This document shows positions 12,776-24,874 of a DNA stretch of 64,000 nt, one piece after another. A program made the position numbers and the translations under genes. The stretch spans positions 24,584 through 88,583 of the forward strand of contig JAMKCH010005318.1 of NCBI GenBank assembly GCA_023653785.1, given 5' to 3'. How positions within the stretch are numbered: position 1 is the first letter of the stretch; each line of letters starts with the position of its first letter. The DNA is from Ophioderma brevispina. Lineage: Eukaryota; Echinodermata; Ophiuroidea; Amphilepidida; Ophiodermatidae. Below the pieces are notes generated by a model that was not told the DNA's origin, did no database searches, and saw only the letters and a program-made list of their open reading frames with translations.

Positions 12776-14333
12776 CACGTAAAGTACCTAATGACCGAAT
12801 ATTCGGTCATAGCTATTGGTGAGGTCACAAAAATTAATTTCTGCCTTAAGGATTTGTTTTTGACCATGAATAATTACTGTATTATGTGGTTTCGCAACCC
12901 AATAGGTGGCCTTTTTAAAAGGCTCTTTTGTGTGATTGGTTACTTTTGATGACCTTTTTTTACCTCCCTTTGTGTTTAAAAATGAAGAAAAAATCCAATA
13001 AAATAATCCCAACATTTTCAAGTTCCTAAAAGTCACTGGTAAAGTAGTGTGCCCCAACAGGCATCCCGCAGGAAGAGTGAAGATTCGGACAAAATTGGTG
13101 CGATGAAAATTAGAAATGCCGCAGCACAAAAAGCCCAATCTGGATCTGTTACGGGCGTCAAATGAACAGATTTTCATGTCGAAACAAGCAAAATTCAACT
13201 AGTTCAACTTTGAAGTCGGCCATGTTGGATTTCGCCTGTATAGTTCAGTGTGACCGAGCATAGTTTTAATAACCCGAAATTGGTTGTCTTTTTCGAAAAA
13301 ACAAAATTCAAATTTGATGAGAGCGAAAACGGTGATTCGGAGAATGGAATTGAGCACAAGTTTTGGCACATTTACGCGCAAAAACCGCCCGTTTATGCGG
13401 CGTACAGCACCACAGACTGCAGCACAGTGATATACCATATACCGTGTACAGAGAGAGGATTGCACTATACTGTCATGACTGTGTGATTGCTATACGTAAC
13501 TTGCTATACGTAACATGCTATACGATAGCATGTTGCAAGAGTTATATTTAGCGAGCCATACAAAATACATCAGGGATTATTGGCATCGCTTGACCAGGGC
13601 AGTTTCAACCAGTACTCTTCAGGCTTATTGGAATTGGTTTGTATTTGTTTATTTTTCATAATTCATGTACTAATTCAACACTCTTTGTCATTTATGAAAA
13701 CTTGGGTTTGACTACTCACTCAGACTAGTACATTCAATAGGAGCATGTTTTTATTTTATTTACAAAATTGGGTTTTCGTAAATTGACAGGAATTCACTCA
13801 AAACTTCCTCAAATCGATTTATTTGTACTGAATATTGCATTTTTATTCAAAAACAAATATATAAGCAATATTAGGATACATTTGAATAAATAATAATTCA
13901 CTCAACACCAAAAACACCTAATTTAGAGAAATTTATTTGCAAAAACAACATTTGGCAGCTATTATAAAAGCACACAAAAAGCACCCAATTTTCTCAAAAT
14001 GGCTGCCTTTGTCTCTTGAAGGGTTATGTAATCACTGTAATCAGCATCCTTCCGCACCTTCGTTCAGAAAAGGGTAATCTGTATAGTCTAATCTGTGTAG
14101 TCTAATCTGAGCTGTTGAGCTCAGAATGTCAGTGATAGCTTTATCTCATGTTATACAAATATACAGGTTACAATTAATCTTGGTTATAATCAAAGTTGAA
14201 TATAATAATGTAATTGGACTGTATCTCTTCAATTCTCTGTGATATTATTGGTGTCTACATTTTGCACTACAGTTCATTATAACAACATTTGATAGCTAAA
14301 AAGAAAGTTCCACTGTGGATATAAGAAACCTAC

Positions 14334-14546
14334 CTAGGATTATTCTGCAGATAATACAAAACACCCAGTTCATTTATGGTTCTTGCGAGCTCTATTGAAT
14401 CAGGACCATTTGTTAGATCTTCTAGTTGTACAGTTCTTTTCCTCAAGGCATGTAAGGCACTTGCTTTGTGAGGTGGTATCTGATCTGGTTGCGACTTCTT
14501 ACGAATGGCTGAAACACGTTTTTGCAGAGGCTCAGCTTGCTCATGT
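14334..14546 (-). CDS. NPHP3: NPHP3 exon: inter-TPR segment, [12 protein letters not shown]
   Basis: A 213-nt exon (1 nt, 70 codons, 2 nt) with acceptor attttgacag and donor CCTAG|gtaggt. It encodes [19 protein letters not shown], then [18 protein letters not shown] and [17 protein letters not shown]. Human has YEQAEHFRKKSFKI, LRRRALQLEELTLGKDT and [17 protein letters not shown]. The last match is nearly exact and is the strongest single diagnostic for NPHP3 in the window. The frame is intact. Confidence 0.96.
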
Positions 14547-15271
14547 CTGTCAAAATAATATTGTGAACACTTTTTGACCAATTTATTCTATAATTTTGCC
14601 ATGAATAGTAAAATATTGTGATGCGATCTGGGAAAACCCCCACATGGTGGGAAATTTATATTTTGAGTTTTTACTATCACTGCAGAGTTTGAAATATTAA
14701 GTTTCCATAACTGTTTACTACTTTCTTCTTTGATACACATCAAAAGTTACGCCTTATACAATCTGACAAAAAATAAAGTACAATCCCATGCTTTTTCAAA
14801 ACTGTCCTGTGCGACATGTGGCAGGTTTTCCCAGATCAATCCACATATTAAAGATTTATGCATCATATTTGAAATGAATGTAATTATTTTACCAAACCTT
14901 CAGATTTTCAGTTGAGTGAGTCTCCAACTTTAAATTAATATAAACACAAACAAGGAAGGTCTCTTTTACTCAATACATGATTGATATTTGGACAAATAAT
15001 TGCATATCTGCCACTCCACTAAAAGTTTTTAACATCACCTTTGGCAATTATTCTTTTGATAACAAAGAGAAAAATATATGCAGCAAATATGCAAGTGGTG
15101 CCATACAGACCGTATAATCCTATGCTTGAGTAAAATCCTACCCCTAAGTTTTGGGAAAATTTCATGAATAATACCATACATTATGTAGGCCTTTTCCAGA
15201 GGAATCAAAAGTGCTGTTGAAATTTTAACTACTTAGTTCTCTAGGTAGACAACCTGTCTACCTGGAGACCT

Positions 15272-15518
15272 ATTATGTAAATATACCGCTCTGATGCTAT
15301 CTGCTAGGAAAGCGATGGACACCTTTCGGACCTAACACCTATAGAAAATATCTATCACTCCTCTACCAACCCAGGCTTGTTAGCTCTGTTGGCAATAGCG
15401 CCGTGCTATACGGAGGTTGCTGGTTCTAGTCCGAACAAGCGCACATGGGTTTTTTTCAACACTTGTGTGCGCTGGCTATCTCCAGAAAAGATGAATAAAT
15501 ATTCAAGAGTGCTGTTGC
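15272..15518 (+). mobile_element. tRNA-like SINE copy, promoter decayed
   Basis: It is the same unit as 48,109-48,350, running from ataccgctctgatgctatc through the tRNA-like part (15,370-15,445) to gtgtgcgctggctatctcc. The A box reads TAGCTCTGTTGG and the B box GGTTCTAGTCC, so both are mutated relative to the 48.2-kb copy. Confidence 0.65.
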
Positions 15519-15519
15519 C

Positions 15520-15690
15520 TATTATTATTATTATTACGCTGCCGTCAGGAAACCGTCACAATCATTTCAATTAACTTAGGCCTTTAGATTGTAATATTCA
15601 GCATTTAGATTGTAACATTCCCCATAACAGCTACCCGAATCTCACTTGGGAACAACGAGGCATGTGAGATAAAGAATATTCTAAAGATTC
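15520..15690 (-). mobile_element. Partial copy of the (ATT)n-tailed SINE
   Basis: It shares (TATT)n, ttacgctgccgtcaggaa, gtcacaatcatttc and ttagattgtaatattc with the 10.7-kb SINE, in the same orientation. It follows directly on a tRNA-Thr-like SINE copy (15,272-15,518). Confidence 0.5.
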
Positions 15691-16409
15691 ATTTATTATC
15701 CCACGTTAAAAAATGTCCTACACTAACTGCAAAATTTGGCAACCTATTTTCTTCAAACAACAAATCTTTTAGCCTTGAATTCACATTTTGCTACACTATC
15801 TCCATTTTGAATTTAATATTCCACCTTCAGAATGTCTTGGACCTATGTTTCTGAAAAACATAGTTTATGTGACGAACCACAACAAAGTTCCAAAGATTCA
15901 GCAGAAGACTGTTTCTTACCATTCAAGACATTCTACTTCACTCAGACATGATACTACCCGATTTTTCACTATTTTTTTTGTATTTCAGTATAAAAAATAA
16001 TAAACCTTAATAATAATTAATTTTCATAAGTTCAAGTAAAATAAAGTTTTTAGTGGATTGGTGGTTTGTTTTCCATCCTGACATTCTAAAATACATTATT
16101 AGTAAAATTGCTCTCACTGTTAAAATTCCCAATAGATCAAATAGATTTCATGGGAGATTTTATTTGATATTCACAATATTTTAAATAAAAAATATTTAAG
16201 TCGAAGGTCATGAAGTCGCCAGTCAAATATGACTGCCACCATATCAGATGGCAATTTGGTCCAATTTTTGTGACTAATCTGGATTTCTTATGTTACAAAT
16301 CACTTTCATGATATTTTATAGCCATTAATACATGCCCTATGTCAAAAAAACACTTCACAAATAAAGACAATTAGCAATAGTGTAGTATAGCATTATCATA
16401 TGGACATAC

Positions 16410-16648
16410 TTATTTTGTTTCCTGTAGAGAACCACCAATGATTCCAGCACCTTAGTATATCTGTCATCGTTGTTGCCATCACATGTTTCACAGATCTCAA
16501 GAGCTTGCCTATAATAGGCCTCAGCTGTACCATACTTAGCCCACTGTCCATACAGACCACCTAACAGATGAAAACTCTGAGCCATGATTGGATGATCTGG
16601 ATCAATGGACTCACGGATCTCTAAGGCACGCTGTAATGACCTCACAGC
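16410..16648 (-). CDS. NPHP3: NPHP3 exon: first clear TPR units
   Basis: A 239-nt exon (phase 0 to 2) with acceptor acattgcag and donor AATAA|gtatgt. It encodes [20 protein letters not shown], then [27 protein letters not shown] and LVVLYRKQN. These are TPR helices of the NPHP3/kinesin-light-chain type (ALEIRE...DHP...LA.LY). Human has LQRSLEIRETALDPDHP and KKFGNAEQLYKQALEI. The frame is intact. Confidence 0.95.
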
Positions 16649-16734
16649 CTGCAATGTAACAAATCAAATCACATTATGCCAAATAAAACTACAATTTCGC
16701 GGTTATCGGCTTTTGCACTCGCTATATTCAAATA

Positions 16735-16856
16735 TAAGCTGTGGGCTGCTGCAGAAAAGAATTAACATTTTAGTGACACAAAAAACTTAACATGTTAGTG
16801 ACACACACACACACAATGGAAAACAAAGTGGTCCTGCCAGTTATAGCTGGTGGCCA
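16735..16856. mobile_element. Short relative of the 41.6-kb TIR element
   Basis: It shares atataagctgtgggctgc, aacttaacatgttagtgaca, a CA microsatellite and gtggtcctgccagttatagc with 41,567-41,955. Its ends are decayed. It lies about 85 bp upstream (minus-strand sense) of the NPHP3 exon at 16,410-16,648. Confidence 0.5.
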
Positions 16857-17040
16857 ACAAAATAACTTGTTTCAAAGTTGTTGAGAGGTTGAAAATCTAA
16901 TGCGGTGAGCGATTATTTATATTTAGGTCTTATTTTGAATGTTTCAATCACAAATTACTAGATTTTATACAAATTGACCAGAGCTGCTGGGTAATTTATT
17001 TCCTGCAATAGTAATGTCCATGCAAATCATGCATTCCGGG

Positions 17041-17143
17041 CCAATGTGAGTGAGTGCGTGAGTGAGTGAGTGAGTGAGTAGTGAGGGAGTAGTGAGTGAA
17101 GTGATTGAGCATGCTGAGCGGCTACGAGCGAGCGAGCGAGCAG
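17041..17143 (+). repeat. (GAGT)n/(GAGC)n microsatellite
   Basis: gtgagtgagtgagtgagt followed by a compound gagcgagcgagcgag tract, directly beyond the donor of the NPHP3 exon at 17,151-17,239. Confidence 0.8.
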
Positions 17144-17150
17144 TGCTTAC

Positions 17151-17239
17151 CTGTGGAAGTAGGCCAAGATCCTTGAGAAACCTGCCTATCATCTCATACA
17201 TATCTGCTATCCTGGCTTGTGTTACTAATGGAGTATCCA
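17151..17239 (-). CDS. NPHP3: NPHP3 exon: [10 protein letters not shown]
   Basis: An 89-nt exon (2 nt then 29 codons, ending phase 0) with acceptor gttgcacag and donor CCACAG|gtaagc. It encodes DTPLVTQARIADMYEMIGRF followed by LKDLGLLPQ, against human [21 protein letters not shown]. The first codon is completed by the A that ends the preceding exon. A (TGAG)n/(GAGC)n microsatellite starts about 10 bp beyond the donor. Confidence 0.93.
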
Positions 17240-17382
17240 CTGTGCAACAACAAAATTACATAGTACTTTACTTCAGCATCATCAGCACATTGTCTATGCT
17301 AACATGATTTACAGAAGTTGTGTTTTAGTCAAATAGGACAATGTGAACATTCTTATTTTCAAGATAATTGTGGCATGTTTAA

Positions 17383-17455
17383 AGTGCGTGGTCTAGCGGT
17401 TAGCAAGCTTACCTCTGGAGCAAAGGGTCCACGGTTCTAATCTCAGTGGGTCCAC
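17383..17455 (+). repeat. tRNA-like pseudogene or SINE head
   Basis: GTGGTCTAGCGGTTAG resembles the D-arm/A box of tRNAs, and GGTTCTAATCTC is a one-base variant of the B box at the correct spacing. No paired acceptor stem is evident. Confidence 0.4.
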
Positions 17456-17796
17456 TTGCTGGAATTTAATTCGGGAACTCCATTTTGGGATTTGAATTTG
17501 TATAACAGATTATTGATTAAAACTGAAATGCCACTTTCTCCATGGTTCATTTGAAATGTGCAAATGAACCATGAAAAGCTTTCCACTTCCCCATCCGGTG
17601 CATGTATCGTGTCGTTGTGTTTTGAAATGTTGCAATATGGCGCTGTTTAAGCTGATGCCTTCAAGTGCATTGTTTCTGTTTAGTAATATTACGTTGTAAA
17701 GTTCTCTAGCAATTTGCCTACAGGCCACGATTTGGATTAAAATAAACCTTGATTATTTATTTTATGTTTTTGTAAAGTTTGTTATGAAAGCAATCA

Positions 17797-17842
17797 CATC
17801 ATCATCATCATCATCACATCATCATCATCATCTCATCATCGC
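17797..17842 (+). repeat. (CAT)n microsatellite
   Basis: catcatcatcatcatcacat repeated with small interruptions. Confidence 0.8.
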
Positions 17843-18354
17843 TCAGTAGCATCATTGTCGCCGTCAAGCTCGATTTTTTCCTTATTTCATCGTTACTTAC
17901 GCCAAACCATCATCATCACGCCATCGTTATTCTAATCATCTTGTGCATCCTCCGTAAAGCATCATTTTTAAATATAAAAACCCTACCTTGCTATAGTAAT
18001 CTCACCATATCCATACCAACATTAGAAAACAACAGGTTTCTTGCAGTCGAGATACGTATTCGACTCATTAGAACACATGCGAATCAAACATTTGGGTTTT
18101 GAACAAAAACTGTCAAATCACAGTCAGTGGCCATTTTGAATAAGAAAACAGTTGTTTCTTGGTATTACCCGACGGCCGTCAGCCTCCCCCCCCTCCCCCC
18201 GTCCCCGGCTTGTTTCTGCTGTTTTTGATGCGTTCTTTCCTTCTTTTCTTTCTGGCAGCAAATGCGTCAGCAAGTCATGGTTTGACGTATTCAGATCAGA
18301 CTTATACCAAAAAACCGCTCGGTCAATCCTTTCCATGATCCCCCCCCCCCATAA

Positions 18355-19290
18355 TGACTTTGACCCCTGTGTTGACCTTTGACCTTTGCCCAGGTCTCAA
18401 TTTTTTAATTTAATTGCCAAAAATATCTTAACAGGATAATGTCGATATCAACTAAACTTGTTCAGAGGAACCACTGACCCATGCTACATATAGGGTGTTC
18501 AGGAATAAGGAGTCAAAGGTCATTAAGGGGTCACTTCCGGTCAATAACAAAAAATATTTAAAAACATTCAACAATTTTATCTCAAATTGTAAACATAGCA
18601 GAGTAACGCAACCTTCAGATATGCATTTATGTTAGCCAATATAGCCAAGGTATTTTTTATTTTGGGGTTAAAGGTCATTTACAAATTACTTCCGGTTTTA
18701 AGCTAAATATATTCAAGAATTTGTATCTCCAGAATTAAGTAAAGCAGAATTTTTTTATTTGAACTGGAACAATGCATTTTTGTTGTGTACATTAGGTTTT
18801 TTTTATACCGGGATCAAAGGTCATTAAGGGGGGTCAAAAGGTCAATTTTGCCAAAAAATGCTAAAAATAAGACCAAATTGGATATATCTCAGCCTATAGA
18901 GGACAGATAAAGCCTGTTATTACTACAGTGATGTAATATAAATAGTAGAAGAGGTCTATGATAGTCTCGACCCCAAAGGTCAAAGTTCAAGGTCAAATTT
19001 ACAAACAAGCTCCGATTGAACTGAAATTTGACAGGAATAATCCTCCTGATATCGTAAATACAGAACAATTACAGTTGACCCTATTCGTGACCCAGGGGTC
19101 ACATTATAGAGGTGCAAAGGTCAAATCCCTGACATGCTTGGATTTAGTTGAAACCCACCTTTCAACACTTCAACTGCGTCTAGCTCAGTCATTGTATGAC
19201 GTATTGTGACCAGACTTACATCAAATGACCGCTGACTTGGACCATTTATGTCACATGACATTGACCCCTGTCTGACCTTTGACCTGGCCA
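18355..19290 (+). repeat. TGACC-rich repeat region
   Basis: It contains gttgacctttgacctttgcc at the left, ggagtcaaaggtcattaagg and gggatcaaaggtcattaagg in the middle, and gtctgacctttgacctggcc at the right. The spacing is irregular. The open frame at 18,958-19,209 is repeat-derived. Confidence 0.5.
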
Positions 19291-20429
19291 TGCCATGCTG
19301 TCGTCAGTTAGTAACCATTCATGTCTTTAACATACACCACTTAATATAGCCATTTTCTTTTATTTTATTTAATTACACGCATTCATAAGTAACTTTCAAA
19401 CGCCATTTTCTCAGAACTAGCATTTATGCTGATTCGACAGTATGCAGAACCCACGACAATATAAACTGGCTTTTGATATGAAATATGAACATTACTGAGA
19501 CAGTGGTTTTCTAGAAATAAAAACTTTGTCTTTTTGGTTACGTGTGTGACATACCAAAGTCAATTAAAATTCCTATAAATTTGTAATTTTTTCAACATAT
19601 TTTTGAAATTTGAAGTCCACGCAATACTTTAGGCAGTATTTCAAACCAAAATTAATAGCTATTCAATGTAAAACTACAGAAGCAAAATGGTATAATAATC
19701 TCACTTTTTAATCCCAAAATATTAACACGTTCATTTATGCAAATGAGGGTGTTTGAGTTCAACATATTGTTTTCCATGCAGGAAACTTGAAAGGTTGGTT
19801 AACGTGATAATATAAAGAAATTTGCAATACCATTAACTTCATCTTGTATCAAAAGGTTTACTTTTTTGAAGAATGGCCCTTGTGCAGCAGTCAGCCACCT
19901 CTGTAAACCATGTTAATACTTGTAATGTTTAGTTCAGAATTCGGCAGACAAAACGGTAGACAAGAACAATGCCTTGGCCTTACAATTACATTTTACAATA
20001 GCAGGGTTGGTTTTGAAGTAAAGCTCATGTGCAAAGAATTACAAAGGGACATAAAATATTTTAACCTGCATGCATACAGTAATCGCTGTAATTTTGACAG
20101 TGATGGGCTTGTTCACGTGTAAAACACTCTTGCAGATCGCATGTGTGCAGTGTGCCATTATGGCATCTCGAAATCCTGTATGCTTACAAGTGCAATATTT
20201 GTGAATCTATAGCCGGACCAAAATGGAAGTCGGAAAGACTTCCATAATGTACCCCCTCGTATATATTTACATGATACAAAATTTATTTTAATTTTGGCCT
20301 TGTTTGATCAAAAACGAAATAAACAGCTAAAATAATAACATTTTATGTTGCATGTAAATATATGAGAGGGGGTACATATGGAAGTCTTGCCTGGAAGTCT
20401 ATGGTGCAGAACGTCATTTACTATGGGAG

Positions 20430-20725
20430 GTAATAATGAACTACTGTGTAATATGATACAAAAATATCCCCATCTGAAAGGATTAAGTTGAGAAATGTTT
20501 CTTTGGTACAAAATTGTGAAATTTCTAATTTCGTATAGGAGCAAATACGAAATTCAATGTTTTATATTGAAATATGAGCAAATCAAAATCACCTGTTTTC
20601 TCTCTTTTAAGACATTTCTGTAGCAAAATACAAAGAAATCTATTGAGTGTCTAATCTATATGAAATTACTATTAGGACACAATATTTGGGTGCCTCAAAA
20701 TCTCTTGTTGCACCTTTAAAGGAAT
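20430..20725 (+). repeat. Dispersed repeat family G, plus copy
   Basis: It carries aaaatatccccatctgaaag, cgtataggagcaaatacg and gggtgcctcaaaatctc, ending ttgttgcacctttaaagg. An inverted copy lies at 22,165-22,485 and a partial plus copy at 31,383-31,575. Confidence 0.65.
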
Positions 20726-21080
20726 GCACCTTTGATTAGCTCATTTGCATATCAAACCCATAATATATCATGCACTTACAATTCGCCAAAAAGATGCATG
20801 TCATGATGGGCTCTCCATGTAGCGTAGGAATTTTAAAACTTGAATTATTCATTATATCAAAAACCTGTTTGTATTTGCAGCAAGCATGAAATATTGAAAC
20901 TGAAAGATACCCTTTGTTCTTAAGTTGAAATAGACACACATCTACTCCTTGACAGTGCAGAGAGCCATTTGTATACATTATCCATCTATGCAGCAAAAAA
21001 CATTAAGTACTACGAGAGTGTGCACTTAATGTAAAGCCACTCTTTGTCTAGCCAGGAGTAGCTACTCCCAAGAAAAAAAT

Positions 21081-21656
21081 ACATCGGTCCTCGGACCGCA
21101 TGGTTGCCTGCCGTCGCAGTTTGTGAATGATAGGCCTCATATGACCTTTGACCTTTATATGTGACCTTGACCTCATAAACAAATGAGCATTTGCATGTAA
21201 TCTCCATAAACCAAGTTTGGTTCCAATTGAACTTCAACTTTTCAATTGAGATCAATTTTACATTTTCAGCCTTACAACTTGACCTCACATGACCTTTGAC
21301 CTTGGCATGCGACCTTTGACCTTGTCAACAAATGATGGATCCAATATTGCACCTATGACTCAAGTTTGGTTCCAATTGAACTTCAACTTTTCAATTTAGG
21401 CAAATTTTACATTTTCAGCCTATCTTACAACTTGACCTCACATGACCTTGGACCTTGGGATGTGACTTTTGACCTCATCAGCAAATGCGGGATCCCATGT
21501 TGCATCTATGACTCAAGTTTGGTTTAAATCCATGAAGTATGCGGATATTACAAGCAATGTTAACCCTTTTTTCACAACAACAGACATCAACAACAATAGA
21601 CTACAGTGGACAAAGTGATCCCTATGTGTCTTCCTGCCTTAAGGCAGGCGACACAA
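21081..21656 (+). mobile_element. TGACC-tandem element with CGCCTGCC/GGCAGGCG ends
   Basis: It starts acatcggtcctcggaccgca followed by a gcctgcc motif, and ends ttaaggcaggcgacacaa. The interior repeats a unit of about 150-170 bp with TGACCTTTGACC, ccaagtttggttccaattg and ttttacattttcagcc. There is no ORF. Relatives lie at 32,607, 33,838-34,508, 34,515-34,947 and 55,247-55,685. Confidence 0.7.
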
Positions 21657-21709
21657 CCAAAAAGTGTACTAATAGTACAGCAGTGCATTATGAAATATAT
21701 TTGACTTAC

Positions 21710-21939
21710 TTTGTTCAACTTTTTTGATAGCATCAAAGTAAATCTCTGCCATATCTGGTTTGTCCTTGCCCACAGTCTGCCAATAGTCCAGTAACTCTGC
21801 ACAGAGACCCCGCTGGTAGAGAAGGCGAAATATGCACTGGTTAGTGATACACTGCTGCAGTCGCTCCATATCATCTGTTTTCTGTAGTAACCATGGGAGT
21901 TCATCAGCTATGCGTGTTGTCACCGAACCAATAGGCATT
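21710..21939 (-). CDS. NPHP3: NPHP3 exon: ADELPW region before the TPR array
   Basis: A 230-nt exon (1 nt, 76 codons, 1 nt) with acceptor ttctttaag and donor CAAA|gtaagtc. It encodes RIADELPWLLQKTDDMERL, then CIFRLLYQRGLCAELLDYWQ and TVGKDKPDMAEIYFDAIKKV. Human has [31 protein letters not shown] and ATEYFDSLKQY. The frame is intact. A TGACC-rich mobile element begins only 54 bp beyond the donor, and related repeats in opposite orientation lie on both sides of this exon. Confidence 0.95.
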
Positions 21940-22164
21940 CTTAAAGAAAACACAAATGAGTACAGTATCAGATAAGATATGTAGACAAAGATACAGATGC
22001 AACCAAATAGTTATTTTCAAATCCATTTAAATGAGTCATGTTTCATTCACATTCAGCTAACCAGTTAAATGTTTGATCATTTTTAAAACAGCAAAGTAAA
22101 ACACTTTTATGCTTACTTTCATGGTAAAAAAGTGCTAAAACCATTCCAAAGAGCAACACACCAC

Positions 22165-22485
22165 AGCTAGCAACGATTTTGAGGCACCCAATATTGTGTC
22201 ATAATAGTAATTTGATATAGATTAGACACTCAATAGATTTCTCACCTTGTATTTAGCTACAGAAATGTCTTAAAAGAGAGAAAAAGGTGATTTTGATTTG
22301 CTCATATTTCAATGTAAAACATAAGCTGAATTTCGTATTTGCTCCTATACGAAAACATTTCTCAGCTTAATCATTTCAGATGGGAATATCTTTGATGGAA
22401 AGCTTTACATCAGGACAAAAATCAGTACTTTCGATTTTTTTAGGGACACCTGATATGTGAATCTCTCGTTGCACCTTTAAGCAGT
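22165..22485 (-). repeat. Dispersed repeat family G, inverted copy
   Basis: It is the reverse-complement relative of 20,430-20,725 (gattttgaggcacccaat, cgtatttgctcctatacg, tcatttcagatgggaata). The two copies bracket the NPHP3 exon at 21,710-21,939. Confidence 0.65.
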
Positions 22486-22622
22486 TCTTGTACTAATTAA
22501 ATCCAATCAAGTAAACCCAATGAAACTTCATGCCCTCCTGTTTTATAAGTAGAATAACTTTACACAAACTAGACATTATTTTTTTACAATGCAATGATAT
22601 CCCTGTTTGCATTATGACTTAC

Positions 22623-22723
22623 TTGAGTGCTTGAATGTGATAATGTATGAGGCTCTTGGTAGCTGACTGTACCTCTTGTTCATTAAGTCCAAGACAGTAA
22701 TTACACTGCACTGCTTCACGGGC
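22623..22723 (-). CDS. NPHP3: NPHP3 exon upstream of ADELPW segment
   Basis: A 101-nt exon (phase 0 to 2) with acceptor aatgcag and donor CTCAA|gtaagtca. It encodes AREAVQCNYCLGLNEQEV followed by TKSLIHYHIQALK. Human NPHP3 reads AWETVRLEYL...SYRQKLINYFTLQL here. The split lysine codon (AA+A) joins exactly to the next exon. The frame is intact. Confidence 0.88.
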
Positions 22724-24874
22724 CTGCATTATGTAACAATCAATTCATAACACTACATGTAATGATAGTATACAATTTCTTTTTGGGGTGACGGTGGACC
22801 CCAAAGAAATTACTGCAAAACACTTTAATTTCGCGGGTACTTCATTTCGCGAATTGGTGAGAGCCGACATTTTCGCGAGGATTTAATTTCGCGATTCAAA
22901 AAGTTTTACTAATACTAAAAGTGTCTGCGAAGTCTGCCAAATTTTGAACTCCCTGCTTGGTACTTTTCCATGCAAAACTTGTTGTTAAAATGCTTACTTA
23001 TATATAGTACCTTACAAATTATGTATCCGACATCACATGGCCAGGCAAAACCCATCCCAAAGTGTTGACAGTACTTCCTGAACTTCTATTTAGCAAGTGT
23101 TCCGGGCAAGTGTACTGGCAAGGAAGAACTAAAGGTACTAGCGTCCGTGTAACCATCCCGTAAACCTTTCTGTTGTAAAACGATCGTCTGCAGCAGCATT
23201 GCCACGCGACTCCGCACCCTGTGTTAGTATTACGATTTAATCTAGGCCAGGGTAGAAAACAATCTTCTTTAAAAGCTAAACAAACCGCACCTGCTGCCGC
23301 CTTAATTGACGAAACGAAAATCATATGCAAGTACCATTAATGATAATTTCGAGGCCGGCCCGGTTTGAAAATATTAGTGCACACTGGTTCCAATCAGTAA
23401 AAAGGAATTTCAGTGTGCAATCAGTACTCATGGATGTGCCCTTTCCGAAAATACACGCGCAAGCTATGAGAATGAACAATAGGTTCGGGAAGCAGAGATA
23501 AAGTTTTAATACAAACCAATTGTTATATACATAGTTACGGAATTGAAATGTGAATTAAAAACATCTTTATGGTCCCATGGTTTTTTAAGTTGGGCACCTA
23601 AAAGGGTGGATTTGTTGCATTCTTAGTCCCCAAAACTTGTTTAATGCTTGTATTTTGTTAACTTTTAAAGAACAGAGCTTTGTTTTGGTATTATTTTTTC
23701 CTTGGACATTGCCTTCCAATTTCTGAAGCAAAAAAATATGACTTTTATTTTACTAATTACTGTACTCGTTTAAGCGTAAAAAGTCAGGGGTGGATACATG
23801 TGGCGGAGGATCATGTGGCGGAGGGGGAGCATGTGGGAGGATGAGCACAATGCTACAAATAGGTGCTACGGACAAACAAAGCATGCTATTAGGTTCAAAT
23901 ATCATAGGCAGGTCTAGGTTTTGTGAGCCTTCTTACTTCAGTAAAACTACAAATCTAGAAAACAAATGTTTGTGACAAATTGAAAAAGCGCCCCTCTTGC
24001 TCCATTTTGATCAAAAAGGCAATTTTCCCGAAAGCTTGTCGAATTCTCTTCTAACATTTCATAATTTGGATTTGCTTTGCTGATTTTACATCTAGTACCA
24101 CATCTCAATATGAAAATATATCTCACACGAGTACCAGATATAGGGAGAATAGAAGAAATCCAGCATTAAACTTTTTGGACCACCCTGTATCTGTGTAATG
24201 GAAGTATTTGTCCTGATAAAAAGTTGTACATTGCTTGGTGGGCAATGTTGTTAATTATATTAAACAGTGCCAAAATATTATACATCACGTATGTTAGGGG
24301 GTGACACCCATAAACTGATACCTTTTCCTTACTTATTTTTGCTTGTTACACCCTGATATTTTGAGTCTCCCTGTATGAATGAATGCCAATTGGGTTTTTT
24401 ATTGTTTCTGAAATCTGCAGAGAATATGCTCTCAGAATATATGTCTTATATAAGGGTAACATGTACAGTTTAAACGTTATACATCAAACCTGTAAAATCA
24501 TGTGTTTGCCTAAAAAATGCCATGCAATGCAATTGGGTCCCAACTTTAAAGGAACATGACCTTTATACAAGATTCCAGTTGATGGTAGATTTATGGGCGG
24601 AGTTTGGACTACGTCCATTACTCAAAATAGGGGCAGAAATGCCCAGAAAATTTTCTGATTTCTTCTCTCAATAACAACGAGATCCGGAAAAAAAATTGAA
24701 AGAAACAGGCCAACTAACAAATAAAAGTTAATTGGTTCCGTCCAGTCAATACTATTTATTTGTATACTATGTGATGCATAGTGTGTCTACTCCAGAACCC
24801 GTGGGGGGTCTCGGTGGAAAAGGGTAGGTAACATATGTGCCGCCGATATGTGTCACATTTTCACGACTAAATAT

